Positions 1 to 8,120 are shown, counted from the stretch's first letter. The stretch: DNA of 64,000 nt from Epilithonimonas arachidiradicis (GCF_003610695.1 NZ_RAQH01000009.1:62001-126000); one strand, 5' to 3'. Made by a program: numbers and translations. Notes: generated by a model from the letters alone, not told the origin.

Positions 1-7
1 TCATAAA

Positions 8-547
8 ATGAAAACAATTTCAGTACCTGAAAAAGAACAGCTAAGTTTTGGTGCACAGAGCATTTTAGAATCTGTAGAGAAAAAAATGGGGAAAATTCCT
101 AATCTGTATGCAACCATCGGTTATTCTTCATCCGCTTTAAAATCAATGTTGGAAACCGAATCGTCTCTGGCTCACGATTCATCATTTACCGCAAAAGAAA
201 GAGAAGCTATCAATCTAATCGTTTCACAAGTTAACGAATGTGATTACTGTTTGGCGGCGCACACAACATTAGCGACAATGAGAGGCTTTACAGAAGAAGA
301 AACGCTGGAAATCAGAAAAGGAAGTTTTTCAGAGGGAAAATTAGACGCTGCGATCAAGTTGGCTCAGTCTATTGCCAACAATAAAGGCAACGCAGGAAAC
401 GGAGCTTTAGAAAATTTCTTCAACGCAGGCTTTGATGAAAAAGCTTTGATTGAACTGACGGCTTTGGTGGCGTTGAGAAGCTTTACCAACTATGTATTTG
501 CCAACACTCGGATTCCTATTGATTTTCCTTTGGCACAGGCTATTTAA
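8..547 (+). CDS. Carboxymuconolactone decarboxylase / AhpD-like family protein
   Basis: A 179-residue cytoplasmic all-helical protein of the CMD/AhpD family. The diagnostic motif ECDYCLAAH lies at residues 77-85, giving the C78-x2-C81-x3-H85 redox/proton-relay arrangement of AhpD-type alkylhydroperoxidases. A thiol-dependent peroxidase or related redox role is inferred from the family; the substrate cannot be read from sequence. The start ATG lies only seven bases from the window edge, so the promoter and any upstream operon partner are not visible. A stem-loop terminator follows the stop. The next gene is a separate redox enzyme with its own promoter region. Confidence 0.85.
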   Translation: MKTISVPEKEQLSFGAQSILESVEKKMGKIPNLYATIGYSSSALKSMLETESSLAHDSSFTAKEREAINLIVSQVNECDYCLAAHTTLATMRGFTEEETLEIRKGSFSEGKLDAAIKLAQSIANNKGNAGNGALENFFNAGFDEKALIELTALVALRSFTNYVFANTRIPIDFPLAQAI

Positions 548-583
548 GAAGTGTTTTAATAATAAGTATTTAGTTTTAAGTGG

Positions 584-617
584 AAGTCTTCCGGATGTAT
601 TTTCGGGAGGCTTTTTT
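584..617 (+). terminator. Rho-independent terminator after the AhpD-like gene
   Basis: Arms AAGTCTTCCG (584-593) and CGGGAGGCTT (604-613) pair over ten positions, including two G-U pairs, with a 10-nt loop and a T run to 617. Confidence 0.7.
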
Positions 618-680
618 AAGCAACAGTGTTCTTGCTAAAGTTCATTTTGATCGTATTACAAAATCATAAAGTTAGAAAAC

Positions 681-719
681 TGACCTTTTGAACAAAGAAA
701 AATTGACCTTTTAAACAAA
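681..719 (+). promoter_or_regulatory. Paired direct repeat upstream of the epimerase gene
   Basis: TGACCTTTTGAACAAA (681-696) is repeated as TGACCTTTTAAACAAA (704-719), a 15/16 match with a 23-bp period. The downstream copy ends 21 bp before a near-consensus -7 box (CAACTTTG, 741-748). Paired direct repeats abutting the -33 region are typical activator sites of AraC-family proteins, and an AraC-family gene lies directly after the epimerase (start 1921). Assigning that regulator to this site is inference. Confidence 0.5.
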
Positions 720-765
720 ATAATCACTGCGATTAATTCTCAACTTTGCTTAATAAATTTTAATA

Positions 766-1743
766 ATGGAAAATACACAGGCAAACAAAACCGTTTTGGT
801 AACAGGAGGAACCGGATTTTTAGGAATTCATATCATTTTACAGTTATTACATCAAGATTTTAATGTGAAAACTACGCTTCGATCATTGTCTAAAAAGGAT
901 GTAATTATTAAAGCATTACAACAAGGCGGAATCGAAGATTTTTCTAATCTTTCTTTCTACGAAGCAAATCTTACCGAAGATAAAAATTGGGATGAAGCGG
1001 TTAAAAACTGTGATTATGTACTTCACGTAGCATCGCCCTTTCCTGCTAAAGATCCGAAAGATGAAAACGAACTTATTATACCGGCAAGAGACGGCGCACT
1101 TCGTCTACTGAAAGTGTCTCGTGATGCAGGAGTGAAAAGAGTGGTACTCACATCATCTTTTGCAGCTGTTGGTTACAGTATCAATAATGAAAACCATATT
1201 TTTACAGAAGAAGACTGGACAGATTCGAATGTAGAACTTCCTGCTTACATCAAGTCCAAAACGATTGCTGAACAATCGGCTTGGGAATTTATCGAAAAAC
1301 AAGGACATGGTTTGGAGCTATCGGTGATCAATCCTGTTGGAATTTTTGGCCCTGTCATTGGAGGCATTACTTCTGCTTCACTCGATGTTGCCGTTTCCGG
1401 AATTCTTAAAGGAAATTTAGAGTACACGCCAACTTTTACAATGGGTGTTGTAGATGTGAGAGATGTTGCTGATATTCATATAAAAGCAATGCTTCATCCT
1501 CAGGCTAATGGAGAACGTTTTATTGCCACTTCGGAAGGTGTGATGAGCTTTTATGACGTTGCTGAGTTATTCAAAAAAGAGAGACCTCAATATACATCGG
1601 CAATCAAAATCCTTGAACCCATTGGAAGAGAATTTTACAAGGAGATATCTAATAATAAAGCGAGAACTATTCTCCATTGGAATCCAAGAAGCCGTGAAGA
1701 AGCACTTTTGGCAAGCGCAGATAGTTTGAATGAAAATTTTTAA
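766..1743 (+). CDS. NAD(P)-dependent epimerase/dehydratase (extended SDR, dihydroflavonol-reductase-like)
   Basis: A 325-residue extended short-chain dehydrogenase/reductase. The Rossmann nucleotide-binding motif TGGTGFLG is at residues 13-20. The catalytic Y-x3-K is Y161-I-K-S-K165, preceded by an active-site serine region (LTSSFAA). The overall pattern, including the INPVGIFGP stretch, fits the dihydroflavonol-4-reductase/aldehyde-reductase subgroup, which reduces aldehydes or ketones with NADPH. The natural substrate is unknown. The gene stands alone and is followed about 180 bp later by an AraC-family regulator on the same strand. A paired 16-bp direct repeat lies upstream, so regulation by that neighbour is plausible. 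Confidence 0.85.
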   Translation: MENTQANKTVLVTGGTGFLGIHIILQLLHQDFNVKTTLRSLSKKDVIIKALQQGGIEDFSNLSFYEANLTEDKNWDEAVKNCDYVLHVASPFPAKDPKDENELIIPARDGALRLLKVSRDAGVKRVVLTSSFAAVGYSINNENHIFTEEDWTDSNVELPAYIKSKTIAEQSAWEFIEKQGHGLELSVINPVGIFGPVIGGITSASLDVAVSGILKGNLEYTPTFTMGVVDVRDVADIHIKAMLHPQANGERFIATSEGVMSFYDVAELFKKERPQYTSAIKILEPIGREFYKEISNNKARTILHWNPRSREEALLASADSLNENF

Positions 1744-1920
1744 TTTTGTTTAGTATGAGACTCGTTCCCTAAAGCTGTTTTGGGGTTTATCTAAGTATTG
1801 CTTTGTCTTTTCTAAAAAGTAGGTGAATCACTTTTGACTGATTTAAGTTTTTTTTAGATAAAATCAATGTAAAGGAAAGGAACAAAATCAGCGCTAAGTC
1901 GTTTCAATAAAATAAATAAG

Positions 1921-2724
1921 ATGAAATTTAATAATATACAATCTTGTCATTTGGGTCCGGAAATTTCTCCAGAGCAATTTATTCCAGAGCATTTCTTTTT
2001 GTTTTTACTGAGAGGTTCTATGGTTGCCTACGACGGTTATAAATATTACTCGATGAAACAAGGCGATTATTGTATTGCCAGAAAAAATCATCTCGTACGA
2101 TATACAAAACATAAAGAAGACGGGCAGTTTGAAAAGGTCATTATTGCTTTTGATGAGGCTTTTTTAAAGAAATTTTTGGAACGACATCCTTATCAGGTCG
2201 AAGCTACCGACAATGATGATTCTTTTTTGTTTGTAAAAGAAGATAAGTTTATTAAAAGTTACATCGATTCATTAGAACCATATTATAATGGAAAAGAACA
2301 AATTGAAGCGACTTTTGTAGACGTTAAGCGTGAAGAATTGTTGATGATTTTGCTGAAAAATCATTCAAGCTTAAAAGATATTTTCTTCAATTTTAATAGT
2401 CCACATAAAGCTGATTTGGAATTGTTTATGAATAGTAATTATAAATTCAATATTAGTCTTGAGCGCTTTGCATATCTTTCAGGACGAAGCTTATCTACCT
2501 TTAAAAGAGAATTCAAGACTATTTTTGCTACTTCGCCTGGGAAATGGCTCACTCATCGCAGACTTCAAGAAGCTCGCTATCTTTTGGAGCACGAGCATAA
2601 AAAACCCAATGAGATTTATTTCGAACTTGGTTTTGAAGACCTTTCGCATTTTTCGTTTGCTTTTAAAAAACAATTTGGAGACAGCCCGAAGAATATTGTA
2701 GATAAGAAAACGATTGTACATTAA
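1921..2724 (+). CDS. AraC-family transcriptional regulator
   Basis: A 267-residue one-component regulator. The N-terminal part (about residues 1-150) is a cupin-like sensor segment. The C-terminal part (about 170-265) holds the two helix-turn-helix units of AraC proteins, seen as FAYLSGRSLSTFKREFK and later IYFELGFEDLSHFSFAFKKQFG, ending in the usual SPKNI segment. It follows the epimerase gene and precedes an SDR gene, both redox enzymes. A terminator directly follows, so it is probably transcribed alone or with the epimerase. The ligand is unknown. It is the most likely user of the paired repeat upstream of the epimerase. Confidence 0.85.
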   Translation: MKFNNIQSCHLGPEISPEQFIPEHFFLFLLRGSMVAYDGYKYYSMKQGDYCIARKNHLVRYTKHKEDGQFEKVIIAFDEAFLKKFLERHPYQVEATDNDDSFLFVKEDKFIKSYIDSLEPYYNGKEQIEATFVDVKREELLMILLKNHSSLKDIFFNFNSPHKADLELFMNSNYKFNISLERFAYLSGRSLSTFKREFKTIFATSPGKWLTHRRLQEARYLLEHEHKKPNEIYFELGFEDLSHFSFAFKKQFGDSPKNIVDKKTIVH

Positions 2725-2757
2725 TTAAAATCAATAGTTCTTATCTCAATATTTTAT

Positions 2758-2793
2758 AAAAAGCTTTCAGAATATTTTTCTGAAAGCTTTTTT
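2758..2793 (+). terminator. Terminator after the first AraC gene
   Basis: A perfect 14-bp stem, left arm 2758-2771 (AAAAAGCTTTCAGA) and right arm 2779-2792, with a 7-nt loop and a T run. The A run on the left side could make it work in both directions. Confidence 0.85.
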
Positions 2794-2875
2794 GATGATT
2801 AATTAAAGATGAACAGTCTAATTTTAAAGCCAAACTGCTATTTTATAATTAATCAGAAAATATTTTTAACGTATT

Positions 2876-2911
2876 TCTGTGCTATTTTTCAGCTAAAATG
2901 GGCTACCCATT
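2876..2911 (+). promoter_or_regulatory. Type-I operator upstream of SDR gene (21-bp direct repeat)
   Basis: TGTGCTATT (2878-2886) and TGGGCTACC (2899-2907) form a direct repeat with 21-bp period. The block TGTGCTATTnTTC is shared with the region before the quinone-oxidoreductase-like gene (5890) and, more loosely, before the alpha/beta hydrolase gene (3943). In all three the element starts 49-50 bp before the -7 box. This looks like an activator site for an AraC-type protein. Confidence 0.6.
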
Positions 2912-2927
2912 CCGTTGGGTTTGATGA

Positions 2928-2935
2928 TAACTTTG
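2928..2935 (+). promoter_or_regulatory. -7 promoter box (TAACTTTG) of SDR gene
   Basis: Exact match to the Bacteroidetes -7 consensus TAnnTTTG, 31 bp before the ATG at 2967. Confidence 0.65.
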
Positions 2936-2966
2936 CTTCATTAAATAACACTAAAAAATTAAAACA

Positions 2967-3791
2967 ATGAGTAAAATAGTTTTTATCACCGGAGCATCAA
3001 AAGGATTCGGGAAATTATGGGCGGAAGCACTTTTGGAAAGAGGAGACAAAGTAGCGGCAACAGCAAGAAACGTTTCTGCATTACAGGATTTGAAAGATAA
3101 ATACGGAGACAATATTCTTTCTTTAAAGCTGGATGTCAACAATCGTTCAGAAGTTTTTGAAGTAACAGAACAGGTAGAAAAACATTTCGGAAGAATTGAT
3201 GTTTTGATTAATAATGCAGGTTTTGGTTTATTCGGAACGACGGAAGAAACGACGGAACAACAGGCGAGAGAACAGATGGAAACCAACTTTTTCGGTTCGC
3301 TTTGGGTAGCACAGGCCGTTTTACCCGTGATGAGAAAGCAAAAAAGCGGACATATTATTCAGATTTCCAGCTTTTTGGGATTAACGACTTTACCGCTTCT
3401 AGGATTGTACAACGCTTCAAAATTTGCAGTGGAAGGCTTAATTGAAACCATCGGTTCTGAAACCGCTCATTTGGGAATCAAAACGACTTTAATTGAACCT
3501 AACGGATTTGCAACAGATTGGGCGGGAGCTTCTGCAGTTCAGACTTCTTCGGATATTGCAGATTATAATCCGGTGCGTGAAGCATTTGCGGAAAGTGGAG
3601 AAAATCCGGATACCTGGGGAAAACCGGAAGCGACAGTAGAACCTGTTTTAAATCTTATCGACAACCAAAACCCTCCGCAAAGATTATTGTTTGGTAAAAT
3701 TGCTTATCACGTTGTGAATGAAGTTTACACGAAAAGATTAAATGATATTCAAAACTGGAAAGAAGTGAGTATTGCGGCTCACGGTCATTAA
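2967..3791 (+). CDS. SDR family oxidoreductase
   Basis: A 274-residue classical short-chain dehydrogenase. The cofactor motif TGASKGFG is at residues 8-15, the NNAG motif is in DVLINNAGFG, a catalytic serine lies in IQISSF, and Y148-x3-K152 is in YNASK. NADP preference is suggested by a basic residue after the second strand (ATARN). The enzyme oxidises or reduces an unidentified alcohol/carbonyl. Its upstream region shares a paired 21-bp-period element with the nearby hydrolase and quinone-oxidoreductase-like genes, pointing to a common regulon. A long palindromic intergenic element follows. Confidence 0.88.
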   Translation: MSKIVFITGASKGFGKLWAEALLERGDKVAATARNVSALQDLKDKYGDNILSLKLDVNNRSEVFEVTEQVEKHFGRIDVLINNAGFGLFGTTEETTEQQAREQMETNFFGSLWVAQAVLPVMRKQKSGHIIQISSFLGLTTLPLLGLYNASKFAVEGLIETIGSETAHLGIKTTLIEPNGFATDWAGASAVQTSSDIADYNPVREAFAESGENPDTWGKPEATVEPVLNLIDNQNPPQRLLFGKIAYHVVNEVYTKRLNDIQNWKEVSIAAHGH

Positions 3792-3806
3792 TTAAAAGTT
3801 CTTTTT

Positions 3807-3903
3807 GTCATTCTGAAAGGAGCGAAGCGGATTGAAGAATCTCTATTATTCAATTAAAAGTATCTTTCAAATTATGTGGAGATTCTTCCTTCGTCAGAAT
3901 GAC
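3807..3903. repeat. Palindromic intergenic repeat element
   Basis: Nested inverted repeats: outer arms GTCATTCTGA (3807-3816) and TCAGAATGAC (3894-3903), inner arms GAAGAATCTC (3834-3843) and GAGATTCTTC (3879-3888). No ORF. It has the look of a MITE/REP-like element dispersed in Chryseobacterium-type genomes and may also end the SDR transcript. Dispersal is from general knowledge; no second full copy was seen in the window. Confidence 0.6.
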
Positions 3904-3942
3904 AACTCTTTAAAATTTATACTAAAAATAAAATTGTTTTTT

Positions 3943-3972
3943 TGTGCTAATGTTCCGCTGATTTGTGAAATT
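3943..3972 (+). promoter_or_regulatory. Type-I operator upstream of alpha/beta hydrolase
   Basis: TGTGCTAAT (3943-3951) and TGTGAAATT (3964-3972), 21-bp period, followed 49 bp from its start by CAACTTTG (3992-3999), a 7/8 match to the -7 consensus. Same layout as at 2878 and 5890, but the most diverged of the three. Confidence 0.5.
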
Positions 3973-4032
3973 ATTTCTAACCAAATATTCTCAACTTTGA
4001 ATGAGTAAATAACAAACAAAATCTTAATATTT

Positions 4033-4866
4033 ATGAAAACGACAGCCTTAAACGCAGAAACAAAATTTGCAGAAATCAACAACAACAAAATTGCTTACAG
4101 ACAATTCGGAAGCGGAGCACCATTGTTCTTTGTGAACAGATTCAGAGGAATTATGGATACTTGGGATCCTTTATTTCTGGATTTACTGGCAGAAAAAAAT
4201 ACAATCATTCTTTTTGATTATCCGGGCATCGGAAGTTCAGAAGGAGAGTTGCCTTTGGATATTGTAGAAGTGGCAAATACAGTTCCGGCTTTGGCAGACC
4301 ATTTGGGAATCGATAAGTTTAATGTGTTGGGTTGGTCGTATGGCGGATTGGTGGCGCAGGCTGTGACTTTTCAGAATCAGGAAAGAGTATTAAAAACTGT
4401 TTTAATCGGAACCAATCCTCCGGGAGAAAATGCAATTCCAATTGAGCAGGTGTTTTTTGACCACGCTTTAAAACCGATTAATGATCTGGAAGATGAATAT
4501 TATCTGTTCTTTGAGCCGGCTTCCGAAAAAAGCAGACAGGCAGCCCAGGAATCTCACGACAGAATTGGGCAGAGATTAGAGCGTTCGTTAATTCCTTCTA
4601 CGATGGAGATTTTCCAGAGATATATTGCGGGTTCCGGAACAATGAAAGAAGATAAACTGAACTTCAGAGAAGGCTATAAAACCCTGAAATCTCCCGTTTT
4701 GGTTATTTCCGGGGACCACGACATCAGCTTTGCAACAGAAAACTGGTTTCCGCTGTTGAGAAATGCACCTACAATGCAGCATATTATTTTAAATGATGCG
4801 GGACACGGTCCTCAACATCAATATCCGGAGCTTACGGCAGGATACATCAACCTTTTTTTAGGATAG
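4033..4866 (+). CDS. Alpha/beta fold hydrolase
   Basis: A 277-residue cytoplasmic alpha/beta hydrolase. The nucleophile elbow is G-W-S102-Y-G, the acid is probably the aspartate in ISGDHDISF, and the histidine lies in NDAGHGPQH near the C-terminus. There is no signal peptide. Family members are esterases, lipases or C-C hydrolases; the substrate is unknown. An AraC-family gene starts 56 bp downstream on the same strand. The upstream region carries a form of the paired element seen before the SDR and quinone-oxidoreductase-like genes. Confidence 0.85.
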   Translation: MKTTALNAETKFAEINNNKIAYRQFGSGAPLFFVNRFRGIMDTWDPLFLDLLAEKNTIILFDYPGIGSSEGELPLDIVEVANTVPALADHLGIDKFNVLGWSYGGLVAQAVTFQNQERVLKTVLIGTNPPGENAIPIEQVFFDHALKPINDLEDEYYLFFEPASEKSRQAAQESHDRIGQRLERSLIPSTMEIFQRYIAGSGTMKEDKLNFREGYKTLKSPVLVISGDHDISFATENWFPLLRNAPTMQHIILNDAGHGPQHQYPELTAGYINLFLG

Positions 4867-4922
4867 TATAATTTCTGTTTTAGTTTCGGTAAAATTAATT
4901 TAACTTAGATAAAATTAAACCG

Positions 4923-5813
4923 ATGCAACATTACAAAACCCTTACCGAATTACATTTGGGTAATCATTGGGACGCTCCGGAACATCCGCTTTTCAGTATG
5001 ATTGGCTGTCAGTCGGAGTGCAAATTGGGGAACAGAGAGTTTACCACAGATTGTTATGTGATTGCTTTCAAGAAAATAAAATTAGGGATTTTTATGTACG
5101 GCCGCACACCGTATGACCACGACAACGGCTGTCTGTTTTTTGCAAAACCAAGACAGATTATCGAGATGAAAAATCTTGAGTTTGAAGAAAAAGGCTATAT
5201 GCTGTTGATTCACGAAGATTACCTGAACGGCCACGAGTTGTTCAAGGAAATTGAAAAATACAGCTTTTTTGATTATGAAGTAACGGAAGCTTTGCATCTT
5301 TCGCCAAAAGAAGAACAGATTATTTTGGAACTTCACTCGAAAATTCAGAGCGAATATTTTAATAATCCTGATGAATACAGCCGTGATATTATTTTAAGTC
5401 ATATTTCATCGATTTTAAAATATGCACAGCGATATTACAAACGACAGTTTATCGACCGGGCACAGGTAACCGGAAAGACGGCTTCAAAATTCAATGATGC
5501 GTTGAGAAAATACATCAACGAAGGTTTATTGGAGAAAAAAGGACTTCCGAATGTCGCTTTTTTAGCCGACCAGCTTTTTGTGTCGCCAAGATATTTAAGT
5601 GATTTATTGAAGCAGGAAACGGGAAAAACCGCAATGGAACTCATTCATATTTTTATGATTTCCGAAGCAAAAAACCTGTTGAGGTTGGGAGAAAAAGGAG
5701 TCGCTGAAATCGCTTACGAATTAGGCTTTGAAAATGCTTCTTATTTCACAAGACTATTCAAAAAACAAACGGGAATGAAACCTTTGGAATTCAGGAAGTC
5801 GCAGATGAATTAA
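4923..5813 (+). CDS. AraC-family transcriptional regulator
   Basis: A 296-residue regulator with a variable N-terminal sensing part and a C-terminal AraC DNA-binding domain (about residues 195-295). The two helix-turn-helix units are visible in VAFLADQLFVSPRYLSDLLK and IAYELGFENASYFTRLFKK, followed by the family ending MKPLEFRK. It sits between the alpha/beta hydrolase and the quinone-oxidoreductase-like gene. These two and the SDR gene share a 21-bp-period paired element upstream, so this protein is the best candidate for its binder. That link is inference from position and site architecture. Confidence 0.88.
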   Translation: MQHYKTLTELHLGNHWDAPEHPLFSMIGCQSECKLGNREFTTDCYVIAFKKIKLGIFMYGRTPYDHDNGCLFFAKPRQIIEMKNLEFEEKGYMLLIHEDYLNGHELFKEIEKYSFFDYEVTEALHLSPKEEQIILELHSKIQSEYFNNPDEYSRDIILSHISSILKYAQRYYKRQFIDRAQVTGKTASKFNDALRKYINEGLLEKKGLPNVAFLADQLFVSPRYLSDLLKQETGKTAMELIHIFMISEAKNLLRLGEKGVAEIAYELGFENASYFTRLFKKQTGMKPLEFRKSQMN

Positions 5814-5835
5814 ATTTTAAATAATCATATTTTAG

Positions 5836-5872
5836 AAAAGACTGTTTCAGAAAATGGAACGGTCTTTTTTTA
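5836..5872 (+). terminator. Terminator after the second AraC gene
   Basis: Arms AAAAGACTGTTTC (5836-5848) and GGAACGGTCTTTT (5856-5868) pair with G-U tolerance and are followed by a T run. Confidence 0.75.
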
Positions 5873-5889
5873 TTTCTGTACTGTAAATC

Positions 5890-5919
5890 TGTGCTATTCT
5901 TCCCCCGAAATGGACTATT
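5890..5919 (+). promoter_or_regulatory. Type-I operator upstream of quinone-oxidoreductase-like gene
   Basis: TGTGCTATT (5890-5898) and TGGACTATT (5911-5919), direct repeat of 21-bp period. The first half-site is identical over nine bases to that at 2878, and the element starts 49 bp before the -7 box. Confidence 0.6.
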
Positions 5920-5938
5920 TATTAAGCTGTAATGCTTC

Positions 5939-5946
5939 TACCTTTG
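5939..5946 (+). promoter_or_regulatory. -7 promoter box (TACCTTTG)
   Basis: Exact TAnnTTTG, 48 bp before the ATG at 5995. Confidence 0.6.
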
Positions 5947-5994
5947 ACTATCAAAATCATTGAAAATTAAATAACATTAAAAAATACCAACATT

Positions 5995-6930
5995 ATGAAA
6001 GCAATTGTATTAAAAGAAGCAGGAAGCGTAGAAAATTTAGAATATGTAGAATTGGAAAAACCAACCATTAAAGAAGGCGAAGTATTAATAAAAGTAAAAG
6101 TCATCAGCATCAATCCGGTAGATGTGAAAAGCCGCGCAGGAAAAGGTGTTTATGGAAGAATCAAAACAGAAAATCCATTGATTTTGGGTTGGGATATTTC
6201 CGGAATTGTAGAAGAAACTAAAAGTGCAGATTTTAAAGTGGGCGATGAGGTTTTCGGAATGGTCAACTTTCCCGGACACGGAAAAGCATATGCAGAATAT
6301 ATCGCAGCTCCGGCCAATCAACTGGCTTTAAAACCCAAAAATATCTCTTTTGAAGACGCTGCAGCTTCCACTTTGGTTGCGCTTACGGCTTATCAGGCTT
6401 TGGTTCACAATGCGAATATTCAGGAAGGGCAAAATGTTTTGGTTCACGCGGCTTCAGGTGGAGTGGGACATATTGCGGTGCAGATTGCCAAACATTTTGG
6501 AGCGAAAGTGACGGGAACTTCTTCCGCAAAAAACAAAGATTTTGTCCTGAGTTTAGGCGCAGATTCACATATCGATTATCACGGTTTCGACTGGAAATCA
6601 GCAGGCAGAACTTTCGATTTTGTATTGGATACGATTGGCGGAGACAATATCGACCATTCCCTTGAAGTGACGAAAGAAGGTGGTTCCATCATCAGTATTC
6701 CGACAGGTTTGAATGAGCAGGTGACATCAAAAGCAGAATCTAAAGGCGTAAAAGGGTATTTCATTCTCGTGCAATCCAGCGGTGAAGATATGAAACAGAT
6801 TGCTTCTTTACTGGAAAGTGGTGCTATCAAAGCTCACGTCTCAAAAACTTTCCCTTTCGAGCAGATGAGAGAAGCACATCTCGAACAAGAAACAGGGAGA
6901 ACGGTTGGTAAAATCGTGGTGACTTTGTAA
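5995..6930 (+). CDS. NADP-dependent oxidoreductase (MDR, quinone-oxidoreductase-like)
   Basis: A 311-residue medium-chain dehydrogenase/reductase of the zinc-free quinone oxidoreductase group. The N-terminal GroES-like fold contains the typical INPVDVKSRAG and PLILGWDISG segments. The Rossmann domain has AASGGVGHIAVQ near residues 150-161. Zinc-ligand cysteines are absent. Such enzymes reduce quinones or enones with NADPH. The gene follows an AraC regulator and carries an upstream element shared with two other small redox/hydrolytic genes, which supports a detoxification-type regulon. Confidence 0.87.
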   Translation: MKAIVLKEAGSVENLEYVELEKPTIKEGEVLIKVKVISINPVDVKSRAGKGVYGRIKTENPLILGWDISGIVEETKSADFKVGDEVFGMVNFPGHGKAYAEYIAAPANQLALKPKNISFEDAAASTLVALTAYQALVHNANIQEGQNVLVHAASGGVGHIAVQIAKHFGAKVTGTSSAKNKDFVLSLGADSHIDYHGFDWKSAGRTFDFVLDTIGGDNIDHSLEVTKEGGSIISIPTGLNEQVTSKAESKGVKGYFILVQSSGEDMKQIASLLESGAIKAHVSKTFPFEQMREAHLEQETGRTVGKIVVTL

Positions 6931-7001
6931 CATCAGAATTTTTATTGAGCAACTTATCCGCCTGTGATTTATTCTGAGCTTGTCGAAGGGCTCCGCTTTT
7001 T

Positions 7002-7047
7002 TTTCATTGCGAATCATTGAAGCAATCCGTTGAAAGATTCGCAATCG
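7002..7047. repeat. Short inverted-repeat fragment
   Basis: Contains CATTGCGAATC and GATTCGCAATC in opposite orientation around about 20 bp. It resembles the core of the element near 16125-16190, so it is probably a fragment of the same intergenic repeat family. Confidence 0.45.
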
Positions 7048-7114
7048 TAATAACAAAAGTTTATACTTAAATAGTAACTTATCTTCAATTTCTTTAGTTA
7101 CTTTCATAAATAAA

Positions 7115-7140
7115 AAAAGTGAATCAATCGATTCACTTTT
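7115..7140 (-). terminator. Terminator of the alpha/beta hydrolase (minus strand)
   Basis: A perfect 11-bp stem AAAAGTGAATC (7115-7125) / GATTCACTTTT (7130-7140) with a 4-nt loop. The A run at 7112-7118 gives a U tract on the minus-strand transcript. Confidence 0.85.
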
Positions 7141-7159
7141 ACTTTCTCTATATTTTTGA

Positions 7160-7981
7160 TTACCCCTCAATAAACTCCAATAAATCTTTATTAATAGTTT
7201 CGTGCTCTGTAGTCGGCATTCCGTGAGGAAAACCAGGATAAGTAATTAACTTTCCGTTTTTCAACAGCTTTGCAGATTTTATTGCTGAGTTTTCGATAGG
7301 CACAATCTGATCATCTTCACCGTGCATCACCAAAACCGGAATATCAACAGCTTTCAAATCTTCCGTGAAATCTGTTTCAGAGAATGCTTTGATTCCATCA
7401 TAATGAGCCACAATACCACCCATTAATCCTTGTCTCCACCAGTTTCTTTGGATTCCTTCTTTTACATTGGCGCCTTCTCTGTTGTACCCATAGAAAGGGA
7501 ATGTAAGATCAAAATAAAACTGGTTTCTGTTGTTCAAAGTCTGATCCCTGATATTGTCGAAAACCTCAATAGGAACTCCGTCCGGATTACTTTCGCTTTT
7601 TACCATTACCGGCGGAACAGCGCTGATTAAAACCGCTTTTTTAGCTCTACCATTAGCATATTTGTTCACATAACGGATCACTTCACCGCCTCCTGTAGAG
7701 TGACCAATGTGCACTACATCTTTCAAATCTAAAAATTCAACCAATTCCGCCGCATCAGAAGCATATTGCTCAATCGTGTGGTTATAAATATTCTGACTTG
7801 ATCTTCCGTGACCTCTTCTGTCGTGAGAAATCACTCTGTAACCTCTCTGTAAAAAGAAAATCACCTGTGCATCCCAATCGTCTGAAGATAAAGGCCATCC
7901 GTGGTGAAACATCAATACCGGTCCTTCTCCTTGGTCTTTGTAAAAAATCTCTGTTCCGTCTTTTAATTTTAGTGTGCTCAT
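7160..7981 (-). CDS. Alpha/beta hydrolase, non-heme chloroperoxidase/arylesterase-like
   Basis: A 273-residue alpha/beta hydrolase of the cofactor-free haloperoxidase/arylesterase group. The oxyanion motif is HHGWPLSSDDW (residues 26-36), the nucleophile is S95 in GHSTGGG, the acid is in MHGEDDQIVP, and the catalytic histidine is in FPHGMPTTEH. Length and motif spacing match the family. There is no signal peptide, so it is cytoplasmic. Biological substrates of this group are generally unknown; peroxidase activity is often a side reaction of esterases. The gene has its own promoter and terminator. Confidence 0.85.
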   Translation of the reverse strand: MSTLKLKDGTEIFYKDQGEGPVLMFHHGWPLSSDDWDAQVIFFLQRGYRVISHDRRGHGRSSQNIYNHTIEQYASDAAELVEFLDLKDVVHIGHSTGGGEVIRYVNKYANGRAKKAVLISAVPPVMVKSESNPDGVPIEVFDNIRDQTLNNRNQFYFDLTFPFYGYNREGANVKEGIQRNWWRQGLMGGIVAHYDGIKAFSETDFTEDLKAVDIPVLVMHGEDDQIVPIENSAIKSAKLLKNGKLITYPGFPHGMPTTEHETINKDLLEFIEG

Positions 7982-8033
7982 AATTTACTTTTTTTATTGT
8001 TGTGATTAATATTTTGTTGTCTTAATTCTTTAG

Positions 8034-8041
8034 CAAATGTA
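8034..8041 (-). promoter_or_regulatory. -7 promoter box (TACATTTG) of the hydrolase
   Basis: Exact TAnnTTTG on the minus strand, 52 bp before the start at 7981. Confidence 0.55.
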
Positions 8042-8106
8042 GGTCGGCTAAATTCAATTTATCTTAACCTAAGTTAAAATCGTTCATTTGATATAAAATT
8101 ATTTAG

Positions 8107-8120
8107 GCAGTACAAACTGC
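8107..8120 (-). terminator. Weak hairpin after the DsbA-like gene
   Basis: GCAGT/ACTGC stem of 5 bp with a 4-nt loop, 18 bp past the minus-strand stop at 8139. No clear U tract, so the terminator role is doubtful. Confidence 0.35.
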
